Positions 39,015 through 50,581 are shown, counted from the stretch's first letter. The stretch is DNA of 64,000 bases from Saccharomycopsis fibuligera x Saccharomycopsis cf. fibuligera (GCA_001936135.1 CP012819.1:2575501-2639500), one strand, 5' to 3'. The notes: generated by a model from the sequence alone, not told the origin. A program made the numbers and translations.

Positions 39015-41735
39015 TCACTCTGCATTCTTTATAAGCGCCAATGCTTGTTTGAAAAAATCTTTAAACTCCTCTTTTGTTAAAGTTTTATTATCTTCATAAG
39101 AACTCTTGCGTTCCTCCTTTTCTAAATCGCTCTTTTTAATATTTATCAAACTAACTTCAATCTTTCTACCACCTAAGGATCCCCCTTCAACAAGAGCAAA
39201 TTGTACCAAGTAGTCATCATTGAACTTCAAGTCCAACTGTTTCCGATAATTGATATTCATATAAACATATTCAATGTCATGATCTTCGCCATTAGCATCA
39301 GTAAATCTAACTTTAGCCAGATTCGAAACCCTGACTAGCGATTTACCATTGAAACTTAAATTAGACGTTTCCAAAAATTCATGCAATCCAATTTGATCCT
39401 TCAAATACAGAGGCACAGTTTCATTAAAGTTTTCTTGATTGCCACGATTAAGCCAGTCAAACGTTTTTCTTTGATCCTGAAATACTTTTTCTGCATCTTT
39501 ATTCACATTGCTTTTTTCATTTCCAGCATTTTCGGATTCCTCAGCAAAAGCATCAACAAGGGTGCTTGTGACAGTATTACTCAACTTCAAATCAGATGCT
39601 TTGTCAGGCAAATTCACAAAAACATTAGATTCTCTTTCTACAGAGAGAACTTTCAAAGTATCCCATTGTACCTCATCATTAGCATTTAACTCCAACCAAA
39701 TTTCAATTGGGGGATAATTCTTGTAGTTGTCAACATTGGTAACCACAGATCTTTTACTATCGCTCACATACGGACTAGGAACAAGCCTTATTTGGGTATA
39801 ATAATTGTGATTGTCACTATCTTGAAATTCAAAGTCAGTAGAAGCATCGTAACTATCCTCATTGTTGAATAATGGTAATTGAATGATATTTTTCTTCAAA
39901 CCTGGAACATGAGAGTGAAAGATGCAACCTTGTTGTGCATTGTTAGCATCCAAATTGTCAAGTTGCGATGCTACATAAGATGAATCTTTTTCATTATCCT
40001 TTAATGCTTCTATAGCATGATGTTTCATGTCAGCATCGAATAAAATTTGGCCAAAAGTAGCTGACAAAGTCGGCGGATTCCACCTTTGAGAAGCCGCTCC
40101 TTTTGCCTCTTTATTTTTCAAAGCAAAATCACTTAATTTTTCATACATTTCATCAATTTGGCTTTCTGTAAATGTAAAAGATGTAGTATCAGATATACTC
40201 TCTGCCTTCGTTTCGTCATCTTTCAGTTCACTTATTCTTTTATTCACTATCGGAGCTCTAAGTCTGTACCAATCTTTTATTCGATAAATCCAAGGCAACG
40301 ACTTGCTATCAACATAACGATAAAATCTAACTCTATCCTCACTCTTTTGTAAAAATCGCTTGTAATTAGCATAAAAATTATTCAAATGCGAATTATAGTT
40401 TAAATACCAAAGCAATAACCTTTTGGCTCTTGATAAACCACTATAACTAACTGCATTCAAGATATACGTGTTGGCATTGATTTTGTCAAAATAGACATCA
40501 GACACTTTTTGTATATGACTTATTGGCAAGATGTCGCGTTCGCTAACATTATTGTTACTACTCTCAACATTTTCCTTCGCGCTGTCTTTGTTAGGAGTCA
40601 CGTTAGTGGTAACAAATAAGTTGCTAATTGCTTCAAAATCAATAAATTGTTTTTTTAACGATTGGAGGAAACTATTCAAAGTGGCCTCAAACCATCTAAT
40701 TCTGGATTCGGTTGCTGTCACAATCAAATTGTTGTCTCTACTGAACAAGATCTTCACCAAGTTGGAAGTATAATTAAAAAGCATTTTACCATTATCACTA
40801 AGCAAGAAAAACATGATCTTTTTACTTGCCCCGAATCGTTTGGTGGTTATCATTTCATCAGTCAGCTGTTTCAGACTTTTGATCTTATTTACAAGATCAG
40901 ACGCTCCTTCTTCGTCAACAACTTTTAATCCCCATATATCATTCAATATCAATTTTGCATAATAAGTTTTGCTCTTAGATCTTGGTAATCTTTTTGGGCC
41001 TTTGTAATGTGAACTGGCATATGCTAACAAGTTTTTCAATGAGTAGCCAGAATATAAATTTTTGAATAACATTTGATATGATTTTAACAGCACGGTTGAT
41101 TCAAGAGGTCTTAACTCATTGATAGAGTCAAAAAGTTGCTCGTTTGAAGCATTTTGCTCAAACACTAACAACTGCTGTCTATCTTCATCCAAAAGCTGCT
41201 CGTAAAAATTGATATCTCCGGATATACCCTTTGTTGCTTCTCCATTAGCTGAAGCCAAAAGAGCATCATTGTCACTAGCAACAGTTGACTCAGTATCAAC
41301 ATTTTCTTTCTTGCTTGACCTTTTGCCTTTCTTGGGCACATTCGTCTCACCTCTTTTGGATCTTATAGCTGAAAGATCTCCCAGCGTCGGCAGATGCCGT
41401 AGTTGCGTTCGTTTATGTTTCTGCTGCTTTATAGCTCTAAGTGGATCATATTTGCTCATATATCTTGGTAGGGTTTTAATAACCCCTGAAGTTTGAGCGT
41501 CCAAAATCACAATCTTATTTGGACGTTTTAAAATTGTTGTTTCGTTATAGCTTTTCTCGTCGCCGTTATAATTATGATGGTCGTTGTGATTATTATGATC
41601 ATCATCATCGTTGTTTTTACCATCATGGCGATACTCGTTAAATAAAAAGGATGTGGCGAAAATATTGCGCAGTGGCAAAACGTAATATTTTTTTAGGCTC
41701 ACGTTTTTATTAGCACGATTCAATACCCTCAACAT
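39015..41735 (-). CDS. Probable Sls1-like mitochondrial inner-membrane protein
   Basis: A 906-aa protein. The N-terminus (MLRVLNRANKNVSLKKYYVL and on to about residue 35) is basic, hydroxylated and free of acids, a likely mitochondrial presequence. After an Asp/His/Asn-rich stretch (about 40-60) come segments such as LRPLESTVLLKSYQMLFKNL and NDIWGLKVVDEE that I associate with the fungal Sls1 family, which couples mitochondrial transcription to translation at the inner membrane. It is longer than S. cerevisiae Sls1 (643 aa), with Lys/Ser-rich inserts near 110-150. I see no clear membrane span. The assignment rests on remembered family patterns and should be treated as probable. ATG at 41733-41735. 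Confidence 0.55.
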   Translation of the reverse strand: MLRVLNRANKNVSLKKYYVLPLRNIFATSFLFNEYRHDGKNNDDDDHNNHNDHHNYNGDEKSYNETTILKRPNKIVILDAQTSGVIKTLPRYMSKYDPLRAIKQQKHKRTQLRHLPTLGDLSAIRSKRGETNVPKKGKRSSKKENVDTESTVASDNDALLASANGEATKGISGDINFYEQLLDEDRQQLLVFEQNASNEQLFDSINELRPLESTVLLKSYQMLFKNLYSGYSLKNLLAYASSHYKGPKRLPRSKSKTYYAKLILNDIWGLKVVDEEGASDLVNKIKSLKQLTDEMITTKRFGASKKIMFFLLSDNGKMLFNYTSNLVKILFSRDNNLIVTATESRIRWFEATLNSFLQSLKKQFIDFEAISNLFVTTNVTPNKDSAKENVESSNNNVSERDILPISHIQKVSDVYFDKINANTYILNAVSYSGLSRAKRLLLWYLNYNSHLNNFYANYKRFLQKSEDRVRFYRYVDSKSLPWIYRIKDWYRLRAPIVNKRISELKDDETKAESISDTTSFTFTESQIDEMYEKLSDFALKNKEAKGAASQRWNPPTLSATFGQILFDADMKHHAIEALKDNEKDSSYVASQLDNLDANNAQQGCIFHSHVPGLKKNIIQLPLFNNEDSYDASTDFEFQDSDNHNYYTQIRLVPSPYVSDSKRSVVTNVDNYKNYPPIEIWLELNANDEVQWDTLKVLSVERESNVFVNLPDKASDLKLSNTVTSTLVDAFAEESENAGNEKSNVNKDAEKVFQDQRKTFDWLNRGNQENFNETVPLYLKDQIGLHEFLETSNLSFNGKSLVRVSNLAKVRFTDANGEDHDIEYVYMNINYRKQLDLKFNDDYLVQFALVEGGSLGGRKIEVSLINIKKSDLEKEERKSSYEDNKTLTKEEFKDFFKQALALIKNAE

Positions 41736-42056
41736 CTTACTGAATCATTGCCTAATGGCGTTCTGTTCTGCGTATAATACCTCTTTATATTTTCATTTGA
41801 AAAGTTTTTTTTTTTTTCTTTATTTTTTCTTGATGCTCTGCTTTTCCTCACACTTTTTAATGCGTGCTACTGCAAGGTGCTGTGTAAAGTTTGCATAATA
41901 CTACATATGGAAATATGACATAAAATCAACAAAATCACAATTACTCAAGATGTGAACTAAAAGGCAGAGAGAAACAAAACAAAACATAAATAATTCGAAA
42001 GAAATCTATAGAAACATATAAGATAAAGCAAAAAACAGAATTAAATTAAAATGTAA
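41736..42056. other. Short spacer between the Sls1-like and Csc1-like genes
   Basis: 321 bp with the promoter of the Sls1-like gene and the 3' end of the Csc1-like gene. Both genes are on the - strand. No other feature is seen. Confidence 0.5.
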
Positions 42057-45000
42057 CTACTCCCATTCAAAAAGTTCAAGTTTTTTCCGCACAGTGGTGT
42101 CGTCATTAATCAATACAATGTCTCCACCATCCATACCAATCCATGGTCCATCTAGTGGCTGGATAAGATAGGGGTATTTGTAGGTCAAGTTCTTCTCTCG
42201 TATTTCATCAAGAGTCTTAGATATGGAGTTGCGAAGAAACCTCCTCGTGTATTTTGACGTGTGCGTAGAAGCAAAATATGAATCAGGTTGTCGCTGTCCT
42301 AACAAATTGGGATTAATCGTAGAGAAAAATTCGCTAGCTAATGACACACTTGGCTCCAAATTATTGGCTACTTGGCCCTCAATATCCTCAAGAAGCTCAT
42401 CATTAATGGTGCCATTAGATCCATTACCATCATCTTTAGGATTTAATGCCGTTTTTCCGTTATGACCAGTAGCGTTTCCACTTTCCTCTTCCGCCAAAGA
42501 CTCTGGATTGTCTAAATAATGAGAGGTTTGCTCTTCTGTTTGCTCATTATTTTGCTTAATTGACCTGAGAGCAATGAAAAACGATAGTGGCACGTAATGT
42601 TTTTGAAAATCATACAAGAACCCGATAGTGATGAATGGTAATGGGGCAAGGAAAAAAGCCAACACAAAACCATTTTGCAAAGCTAAAAGACCAGCCATGG
42701 TCAATTGGAAAATGAGCAACCCTAAAATAATTCTTCTGAAGACAAGAGGCCACACTTTGCCGGTAGAATGTGGTGGATGCACCATCAGGTACATTAATTG
42801 ATATTTGTAAACGTAATAGCCAATTATAAAGTAAATTAAACCGCTCACCAAAATCTTTGTCGACATCACTGAGTAAATGATTGTGATAATCAAGATCAAT
42901 ACTGGTTGCGGTAATGCTAACCCAAAGTTAAACACTGGTGGCTTGTAGAGTTTTTTGAACTCTCTGGGTGTTGTGCAATTGGTGTAAAAGAAAGGAAATT
43001 TAACCACGGACCCAAACAATAGAAGTTTAAAAGGGAACATACCAATCCCCTGGAAAATAATCAAGTCGACATAAAACAACGATAAGTCTCTAAGTGAGGT
43101 GGCTAATTGTTTCGCAATTTGTGTAGTGTCACTTAAAAAACTCCAATAATTTGATGCTGTGCCGGCCAACGTAAAGACCAAAAATAAATTGACAAACAAA
43201 TAAAAGAAGTTCTTTGAAACAATAGACAACTCTTCTTCGCCATGAGAAATAAACCCTTGCATTGATGACAATTTGACGTAAAAGAATGGGATAATTACGT
43301 TCAACAATGTAAATATATAAGTCGGTAAAAGGCCAGTCACAAAATTCTCTACTTGCTTATGTGCTTTCAAGAACTTACCTAACTCAGGAAAAAATTTTGA
43401 AATGGTCTTAATGTTCAATAACGTTGCCAAGTATGAAACTGGAAAAATTAATGCCACACTAACTATAGTAATTATGACGGTTATATAGTATGATTTAGCA
43501 ATTCTTTCTTTTTTTGATAAGCATACATTATCCCACATAACATCATGAGGAGCTGGAGCTAACTTTGTAGTTAAATAGTTTGCGTGAGGATCCAATACTG
43601 CTTGAGCTACCATTTGTGCAGAAGCCACTGATTCCATTGTAATAAATGCGGTAGGAGTAGCTGGGTAGTACCGATATCTTGCCTTTCTAATTTCATCATC
43701 AACAACACGTAATTGATTTGTAAGATAATCTATTGCATCAACTTGTTTTCCAAATATACCAAAGTAGCCATTATTAATTTTTGGACGTTTCAATTGTAGT
43801 TGATTTTGGGCCAAGTTGATGAGTCCTGCGCTAATTGTTGAATTCGCGTCATCAATGTTGTGCTGGTTATTGCTGTAAACTATTCTTCGATTCAATAGCT
43901 CTGCTTCTTCGTCAGCATCGTTGTCACCATTATCATCATGATTAGTTTCAGCTCTAGCAAGGCCATTTACTATGTTTTCTATATCCTCCGATAAGTTATC
44001 ATTAGCAAGAATAGAGTTTTCTTCTTGGTTATCGTTATATTTTGTCTTTGCTAACTTATCCAGTGTCCCTGCATTGTGCCCCCTGGAGCTACTCAAAGCG
44101 AAAATTCCATTATCAATTCCATCAAAAGTGAAATTCTTAGATCCAATATCTAATGGTTTAAGATACTTGCTCCATGTTTTTTCCAATTTAGCAATGATGG
44201 CTCTCCGTTGTTTAAACAAGTTATTCAAAGGCTTCCATTCACGACATATTGTGACAGATAGCACTTTGCCTATATTCAACAGTTCAATATGCTTCCCAAG
44301 ACGTTCTTCATCTCTTAAGTCAGGAGGTATTCCAGACAACCGAATAGTTCTATCAGTTACTGAGTTTTGTTTACCCAAATACTCTTGTCTAATGGACAAG
44401 ACATGTTTTGTCTGACGGAAAAGGCACCACACAACAATGATAGTGAAGGTGTAGGTAAACACCACATACATCCATAAATATCCTTCATATTCCTCAGGTG
44501 CAGTTCCCAGAACATCATCTGCCATTGCGGTTAAACTATTGTTAATGTTATCACCATCACCTTGATCATAGCCACCAGTATAATGGTATCTGATGGGGGA
44601 AATGATGAAGAACCCAAAGAAGGCACAAGCAGCTAACAATCTTATTGCCATTTTGAAAAAACTCAAAAACACAAACGCGTCTAATCCAGCATGTTCCAAA
44701 ACTTGAGTCTCATTTACTTGACTGATGACTTTGATCCATCTAATAAATGAGTTCCTAGGAAGCTGCGGTAACCCTTTACGACGCAATAATCTAGCACTGT
44801 ACAATTTGGGCCATTTGCGACGTAAAACACAAAAAGTGATGAAATTAATAAAGCCCAAGACAAAAGCAATAATCAATTGGGTTCTTATCATTCTAGCAGT
44901 CGGCCTTTGAATATCGGGCACTTTTGGATCATCGTGGGACTTAAATGGTGTTATCGCCAAAATCATTGTCAGTAGAGCTTTGAAGTAACTTTGCACAATG

Positions 45001-45083
45001 TCAATAATTCCGACTATGGTATAATGTGGTTGTGCGGCTGACACTTGTAACGTCAGACTCAAAAATGCTCGCGAACTTGCCAT
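42057..45083 (-). CDS. Csc1/TMEM63 (DUF221) family stress-gated cation channel
   Basis: A 1008-aa membrane protein of the fungal Csc1/Rsn1/Phm7 family, related to OSCA/TMEM63 osmosensitive channels. The order of parts fits: N-terminal membrane segment (about 65-85), WPKLYSARLLRRK and LEHAGLDAFVFLSFFKMAIRLLAA, then two further segments, a long cytosolic RSD1/PHM7_cyto region (about 240-530: RTIRLSGIPPDLRDEERL, FITMESVASAQMVAQ, APAPHDVMWDNV), then a core of about eight membrane segments to ~830, and a charged C-terminal tail ending near IGMDGGDIVLINDD. An acidic insert (about 360-400) is specific. I chose the ATG at 45081-45083, the first in frame; the open frame above it starts only with TTG. 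It is most like S. cerevisiae Csc1 (782 aa) in spacing, with extended termini. Confidence 0.85.
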   Translation of the reverse strand: MASSRAFLSLTLQVSAAQPHYTIVGIIDIVQSYFKALLTMILAITPFKSHDDPKVPDIQRPTARMIRTQLIIAFVLGFINFITFCVLRRKWPKLYSARLLRRKGLPQLPRNSFIRWIKVISQVNETQVLEHAGLDAFVFLSFFKMAIRLLAACAFFGFFIISPIRYHYTGGYDQGDGDNINNSLTAMADDVLGTAPEEYEGYLWMYVVFTYTFTIIVVWCLFRQTKHVLSIRQEYLGKQNSVTDRTIRLSGIPPDLRDEERLGKHIELLNIGKVLSVTICREWKPLNNLFKQRRAIIAKLEKTWSKYLKPLDIGSKNFTFDGIDNGIFALSSSRGHNAGTLDKLAKTKYNDNQEENSILANDNLSEDIENIVNGLARAETNHDDNGDNDADEEAELLNRRIVYSNNQHNIDDANSTISAGLINLAQNQLQLKRPKINNGYFGIFGKQVDAIDYLTNQLRVVDDEIRKARYRYYPATPTAFITMESVASAQMVAQAVLDPHANYLTTKLAPAPHDVMWDNVCLSKKERIAKSYYITVIITIVSVALIFPVSYLATLLNIKTISKFFPELGKFLKAHKQVENFVTGLLPTYIFTLLNVIIPFFYVKLSSMQGFISHGEEELSIVSKNFFYLFVNLFLVFTLAGTASNYWSFLSDTTQIAKQLATSLRDLSLFYVDLIIFQGIGMFPFKLLLFGSVVKFPFFYTNCTTPREFKKLYKPPVFNFGLALPQPVLILIITIIYSVMSTKILVSGLIYFIIGYYVYKYQLMYLMVHPPHSTGKVWPLVFRRIILGLLIFQLTMAGLLALQNGFVLAFFLAPLPFITIGFLYDFQKHYVPLSFFIALRSIKQNNEQTEEQTSHYLDNPESLAEEESGNATGHNGKTALNPKDDGNGSNGTINDELLEDIEGQVANNLEPSVSLASEFFSTINPNLLGQRQPDSYFASTHTSKYTRRFLRNSISKTLDEIREKNLTYKYPYLIQPLDGPWIGMDGGDIVLINDDTTVRKKLELFEWE

Positions 45084-45688
45084 GGAGAAGTTTGGCTTGC
45101 CAATTGAATTGTTTGCTATGTAATGGTGATTGCTGTGGTTGTAAAAAAAAAGTTGAGTAATGTGCTTGTGTAGCTCTGCAAATGAAATAACAGAGCTCAA
45201 TTAAAGCCAGCAAGGATGGCAAAGATTTAAAAACAAAATTGAAAATTCGAAAAGGAATGAAAAGACTAATCTTACACCGGCTGGAATTTAGGGTCTATGC
45301 AAAAAAAAAGCAAAAAATGGTGCTTGAACTCGTTAATGATAATGACTTGTGACGCCAGTAAGACAATTGTGATATTTTAAGGCTTCAAAGTCAGTTCGCG
45401 TATATCTCTCAAACGTCACTTGTAAATCTCTCGCTGTGGCTCTGCAGCGGAACGCCCAAAAGTGTTGGTCGTGTGCTTGGTGGCATGTGATACTGCCGCT
45501 CACATATACTACTGTGTAAATTTTACTGAGTAATTTCTATTAAATATTTTTGCCATGTTATATATATATACATCCACTACTGCTCTTTCATGATAATGAA
45601 AAAGCCTTAAATGGAAAAATAAATCTCTTATAACATTAATAAGATAAAAAGCTAATAAAACAATATATTTTTACATGAAATAGATACA
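45084..45688. other. Intergenic region between Csc1-like and Ref2-like genes
   Basis: Holds the Csc1-like promoter and the A/T-rich 3' flank of the Ref2-like gene. A TATATATATA stretch near 45560 is the only low-complexity element. No gene is seen. Confidence 0.5.
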
Positions 45689-48288
45689 TTAGATTCCCAT
45701 TGCAACCACACCAAAAGGAACCATATTTTTTGCTTGCAATACTAACCCATTTGAAGAATCAGGCTTTACTCCATTACTTCCACCATCCAATGGTTCCGTA
45801 GGACATGGTGGAATGTCATCATCATTTTTATAATTGACCTCAGAAATAAGACTTTCTCTTTCAATTTGGTTAATTTTTTCTTGCGATTTGACTTTAACTA
45901 AGCCATTTCCGCGAGTTTCCGAGTTATCTTCATTGTATTCATACCATGAAATTTCCTTAAAATTAATTTCCAATGGAGTGTACCATGATATTTCTTCGTT
46001 ATCTTCAACTTGTTCTGCACTAAACTGCTCAGCATCAGTTGGAAGATAGTCATCATTAGACTCATCCGAAGACGGTTTTTTGCTCATTTTGTCTATACTA
46101 TTTTTAATCGACAAATTGACATCAAGTTTTCTTTCCTCAGGATCAAAGTCAAAAAACTTAACTGACACCAAATCTTTAGGATCCTTCCATGCCAAAGAGA
46201 CATTTCTTCTTTTACGCTTTGTCATGGAATCATCGTTTTGACGTCTCAAAATACTTTTTAAGCCATTCTTGTCAACCTTGACCTTTTCATCCACTTCTGA
46301 AATATCTGAATCAGAACCTTTTTCTCGATGCTTAACTTGCACCACACTAGCAGAACGTTTAGGTAGGAACCTAGCAAAGCTAGTTGAGCTTTTGATGGCT
46401 TCCGATGCAGTATGTGAATGTGATAGCTTTTTAGTCTTTGCTGGAACTGTTTTAGTATCTTTGCCAGCCGACTCACTACTAATGTTGTCTATTTTACTAC
46501 CAATCGTAGTCAGCGCAGTGCTGGAGTTACCAATGAAAGGTTTGCGTACCGCCAGCTTAGTAGTGTCAGGTTTGGTAGATTTCTGCACTTCTGATTTGAA
46601 CAAGGAAGAAGTTTTTGTCACGGAAGCTGGCTTTGCCACCACAACCGGCTTATGAACCTTACCCAAATTACTATTTGCTGCTGATTTTGCTATTTTAGGG
46701 TCATTATTTGTCAAGTTAGTAACAGCGTTTGAGCTAGAAGATAAAGCTGCGCCTGAAGATTGCTTCTTAGGCGCTGAGGTTCTTCGTGATTGTAATAATT
46801 CTTTAGCCAAGCTGTTCAAGTCCGGTTGATCTTCCAAAGACAGCAACTTGTTCAAAGGGGCAATTATTTTGTAGTTTTCCAAGGCATTATAACTCAAATT
46901 TACTTGTTTAAGAAAGTTCAATGTGATTTTTAAGCTTTCATAATTCTTGTTAGAGATATCAAATCGCAACCAATTGGAAATTCTATTAAAAAGTTTGTTT
47001 TTTTTAGAAAATTTGATATTAAAATTTATGATTTTTTTTGATACGGTAATGAACGTGGAAAGATCTTGAATTTGCTGCAAACATACTAACCTCCAATCAG
47101 GATCTTTACCCCACAGATCTTTCTCAAAACAAGTCAAGATTAAAGTCAAACGATTCATTAGCTTTTCTTGATTAGCTTCACTATTAAATTCTTTAATATT
47201 GGAAATCAAAAGTAATTTCAACTCGGTATTACCAGTAGACAGCTTGTTGAGTTCACTAGGCAAGGTTTCCAACTTTTTAGTGAAATAGTCATCATCCTTA
47301 ATATTTTCATCGTTAAACGAAAATGGCGAGTTTGATTTTTCAGACGCATCACTAGCAGAAGTAGTACCATTTTTTACATTTTTCTTGCTATCGCTGTCTC
47401 CTTTCTTCTTTTTAGAAAAATTTTTCGGCGCGAAAGCTCCTGTTGGTATACTGCTTTTTACTTTTATTGAATTTTCTCTAAAAGCTTTGAAGGTAGGGAT
47501 TTGGGGCATAACTGATGGGTTTGATGAAGCGGCAAATTGCTGGGCAAATTTCCGGTCTTGTATGAGCTGCTTGTATTTTAGTATATCTTCCTTTACTTGC
47601 ATTTCAAATTGGGATGGCAATTGCATGGCAGATTGAGACTGTTGGGTATTGCCAGACATTGGAGAAGAGATTGCTAAATCTGGTTTAGCTTTTTTAATAT
47701 CTTGAGGATCAGTGCATTCATCAGATGCGCTACTGCGCTTCTTTGAATTGTAAGCGCTAGTTGCATCAGCTTGTGTTCGTCCCATGAGGGAATTACCAGT
47801 TTGGCGCCCAGTTTTGCTTTCAGAAGAGAATATATTCTGACCAATGAGTTCAACGTCAAGATCATCACCGTCGCTATCTTTCTGGCTGTCGTTGCTCATA
47901 GATGCCATCATGTTCATGACACTAAGATACTGTTCATTTATGGCTTGTTGGCTTGGAGGTTCGGGCGACTGCGATTGCTGCTGCTCTATCGTTGGTAGCG
48001 GTAGTTTCTGTTGTGAAGCTTGATGAGGCTGAGGCTGTGAGTGGTAAAACTGTTTTTGCATGTTGTTATCGATGAAGTTAGAGAATTGGAACATATTATT
48101 CTGAGGTACCAACATAGGGAAAGAAGAAGGAGGAGGATGGGGAGGAGGCGGGCTGAATGAAGTTGGTTCTGCAAAATGTTGATTACTATTAACAAAAGCC
48201 TCGTTTGAATTTACCGAATGCTCTTGTACCACATTGCCGCTATTACTATTACTATTATTATTATTACTATTACTGTTATTAATATTAA

Positions 48289-48359
<71 letters not shown>

Positions 48360-48973
48360 GTATTATTATTACTATTATTATCAGAATTATTCACTGGCGA
48401 CTGGTTAAAAAGCTGATTGTTTGGGTCAAATGGAAAGTTATTAGGATTGACTAGAAAAATAGTTAGTTAGTGTTTCTGTGAGGACATAGTATTAATAGAA
48501 AATCATTGTAGCGCTGCCTCCGTTGACTAGATGTTCAACGGCGCCGGTTCACGTTTTGGCCACAGGGGGCAGGCTCGCAATGGTAACAATAGATACTATA
48601 GTTTTCTTCCATATTTGCTGGGACACTTACGGTTGCTAAAATTATTATACTGCTGGAAAGGGAAGATAGGAAGACTCTGTTGATGCTGAGTGTTGACTGG
48701 AGGGGGAGACTGTTGTGGTAGCGGCTGGGGCATATTGTGTGGTAGCAGTTGCTGGAAGGACTGATCATGAGGTAACGGCGCGTAAAGAGGTTGGTGAGGA
48801 AACGGAAGGTTTTGAGATTGAAGAGGCAGCTGGTGTGCCTGGTTGTGACCCAAGCGATTCTGCTGGCTGAAACTTTGCAATTGGTTGTGTAAGTTGAACG
48901 AGCCTTGGCCGGACTCGCTCTCATTGCTGTTGTTCTTGAGGTCGACAAAGTTCATGAAGTGGTTACTCTCCAT
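45689..48973 (-). CDS. REF2: Ref2/PNUTS-like PP1-binding mRNA 3'-end factor, two exons
   Basis: Two exons, 48631-48973 and 45689-48450, give a 1034-aa protein; the intron (48451-48630) is listed separately. The downstream exon alone has no ATG in its first part, and joining gives 343 + 2762 = 3105 nt, an exact codon multiple. The first ~330 residues are Gln/Pro/Asn-rich with poly-Asn. A TFIIS N-terminal-like (LW) helical domain occupies about 480-690 (SLKITLNFLKQVNLSYN, NYKIIAPLNKLL). Near 862-880, KRKRRNVSLAW followed by LVSVKFFDFDPEERKLDVN closely parallels the PP1-binding region of PNUTS, which docks PP1/Glc7. Ref2 is the yeast counterpart in the cleavage-polyadenylation (CPF/APT) complex. 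It shares a 1.35-kb divergent promoter with the FHA gene. Confidence 0.72.
48256..48391 (-). repeat. AAT/AAC repeat coding poly-Asn in the Ref2-like gene
   Basis: Asn codons with Ser and Ile interruptions, starting just after the splice junction (about residues 135-180). The central part is nearly pure AAT. Confidence 0.9.
48451..48630 (-). other. Spliceosomal intron of the Ref2-like gene
   Basis: A 180-nt intron. The 5' site reads AAC C|GTAAGT at 48630. The branch region reads CACTAACTAACTATTTTTCTAG, giving a CTAAC branch site 12-16 nt before the 3' TAG at 48451-48453. It interrupts a codon after its first base, and the frame continues correctly into the poly-Asn region. Introns are uncommon in these yeasts. 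Confidence 0.85.
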
Positions 48974-49209
48974 TATTGGTCGTGGTGCATATATAGAGCA
49001 GGTAAAGCGAAATCCTATACAGGTTGCGATATGCAAACAACAAACAAGCCAGGCAGTGAGGAAAAAAGGGGAGCAGGCTAAAATATGAAGATAACAATAA
49101 CGAATCAGTAAGAAGTGAAAGTACGGCTAGATCAACAGCCAGACGAATTACGCGTGGTATGGTATAGAGAGAACAGGCTGCTGTTGCCAGGCTGTTTGAG
49201 AAGCAGTGC

Positions 49210-49240
49210 AAGGAAGGAAGGAAGGAAGGAAGGAAGGAAG
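49210..49240 (+). repeat. AAGG tandem repeat
   Basis: About seven to eight perfect copies of the 4-mer AAGG in the divergent promoter region. Confidence 0.9.
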
Positions 49241-49486
49241 TTTGTGGCGAAGGAACACGGCGAACAAATAGTGCTGCGAGGGGACCGGAGAGGGAGGAAT
49301 GATGAAGCTATGTATGTTTATAAAGCCTTGTGCCGAATATACGAACGGAGGTAGCTGAGACGACCCGCGAAACAGGGGAACAAAAAAAGTCAAGTGTTGA
49401 TTGTCGAGAACAGCAGAGGCCGTGGAGTGGCAGGGGAGGACAGAGAAACTAGACGAAGAGAGTTGAGTGGTTAAAGCCAGTTTGCA

Positions 49487-49514
49487 TGCTAAGTGCTAAG
49501 TGCTAAGTGCTAAG
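49487..49514 (+). repeat. Four tandem copies of TGCTAAG
   Basis: Four perfect copies of a 7-mer, immediately followed by TTC, in the divergent promoter upstream of the FHA gene. It could be a factor-binding array or simple slippage. Confidence 0.9.
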
Positions 49515-49598
49515 TTCTCACTGCTGGCCTTCGTGTACAGGCGAAATGCAGCCAGCGGAGAGAATTCTTCTGAGCGGGTTGGCAAAAAGGAAAAAGAG

Positions 49599-49629
<31 letters not shown>

Positions 49630-50325
49630 CAAGAAAAGAGAAACCGAAGCGCTGCTGCACGACCGACCCGTTACCCGCACACTGACCACATCCTTACGTA
49701 ATCCGAGGGGGCCGGCGATCAGCTGACGTCGGTGTCACATGACAGCCCGAATGGTGCTAGGGGCACTACACATGGCCGCCCGAGGTGCCCCGAGGGCTGC
49801 CAAACAGAACAGAAAACAACAAGAAAGAGAGAAAGAAGTGAGAATCAAGATAAAAAAGACAACAGCTGGTTACAAAAATCAAGAGGAACCAAGTGCAATC
49901 ACAGCGAACGCAATACACTGGAGCACTCGACCAGCCATTCCATTCCGTTCCATTCCACGCACTGCTCGTCCTGGGTCGCTACTGGCACGTCCACCTCAAC
50001 GCACATCCACATCCTCACAGGCAAGCACCTTTCGCACTGCTACTTCGCAAAGGCCAGTCTTTTACTTCTTCTCTCGCCTCGTGCCGCTGGCCGATCTTGT
50101 ATCCTTCCACAAACCAACTCCCAAATCCACAACTGCAACTCGCACTCTGTCCCATACAGCGCTTCCACTCTCTTGTCCGCTCGTGTCTCCGTTTATCCTG
50201 CTATCCGCTGCTCAAGGCCTCCACTCCTGGACTGCCGCTCCCGATAGTGCTGCTTCTCCGTTTATGTTAGGCACACTTATCTCCTATCTCGTTCCTGGAC
50301 AGGTTGCTTCACTCCCCCAAAAGTA

Positions 50326-50521
50326 ATGTCTTTTCAGTCTCCCATAGATTCAAAAAGCCCTACTCTGGATGCGTCCTCATCGAACGCAACTGCAAGCGCC
50401 GACAGTTTCTTCCAATCTCTCAACAACAACGATCCCTCTCTAGTCCGAGACCTCTCCCCTTCGGCTTTCCCAAAATCAGAAAGTCAGGACAATGTGCCTG
50501 TCAAGTTGGACATCAAGTCCA

Positions 50522-50581
<60 letters not shown>

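Larger units (their letters stand above)
48974..50325. other. Divergent promoter between Ref2-like and FHA genes
   Basis: A 1.35-kb region serving two opposed genes. It contains an AAGG tandem repeat (49210-49240), four copies of TGCTAAG (49487-49514), a run of 29 A (49599-49627), and a C-rich leader from about 49740 to 50320 in which long frames stay open in several + strand phases. One of these (49739-50326) ends in TAATG, its stop overlapping the FHA start codon. I read this as a long C/T-rich 5' leader, not a gene. Confidence 0.5.
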
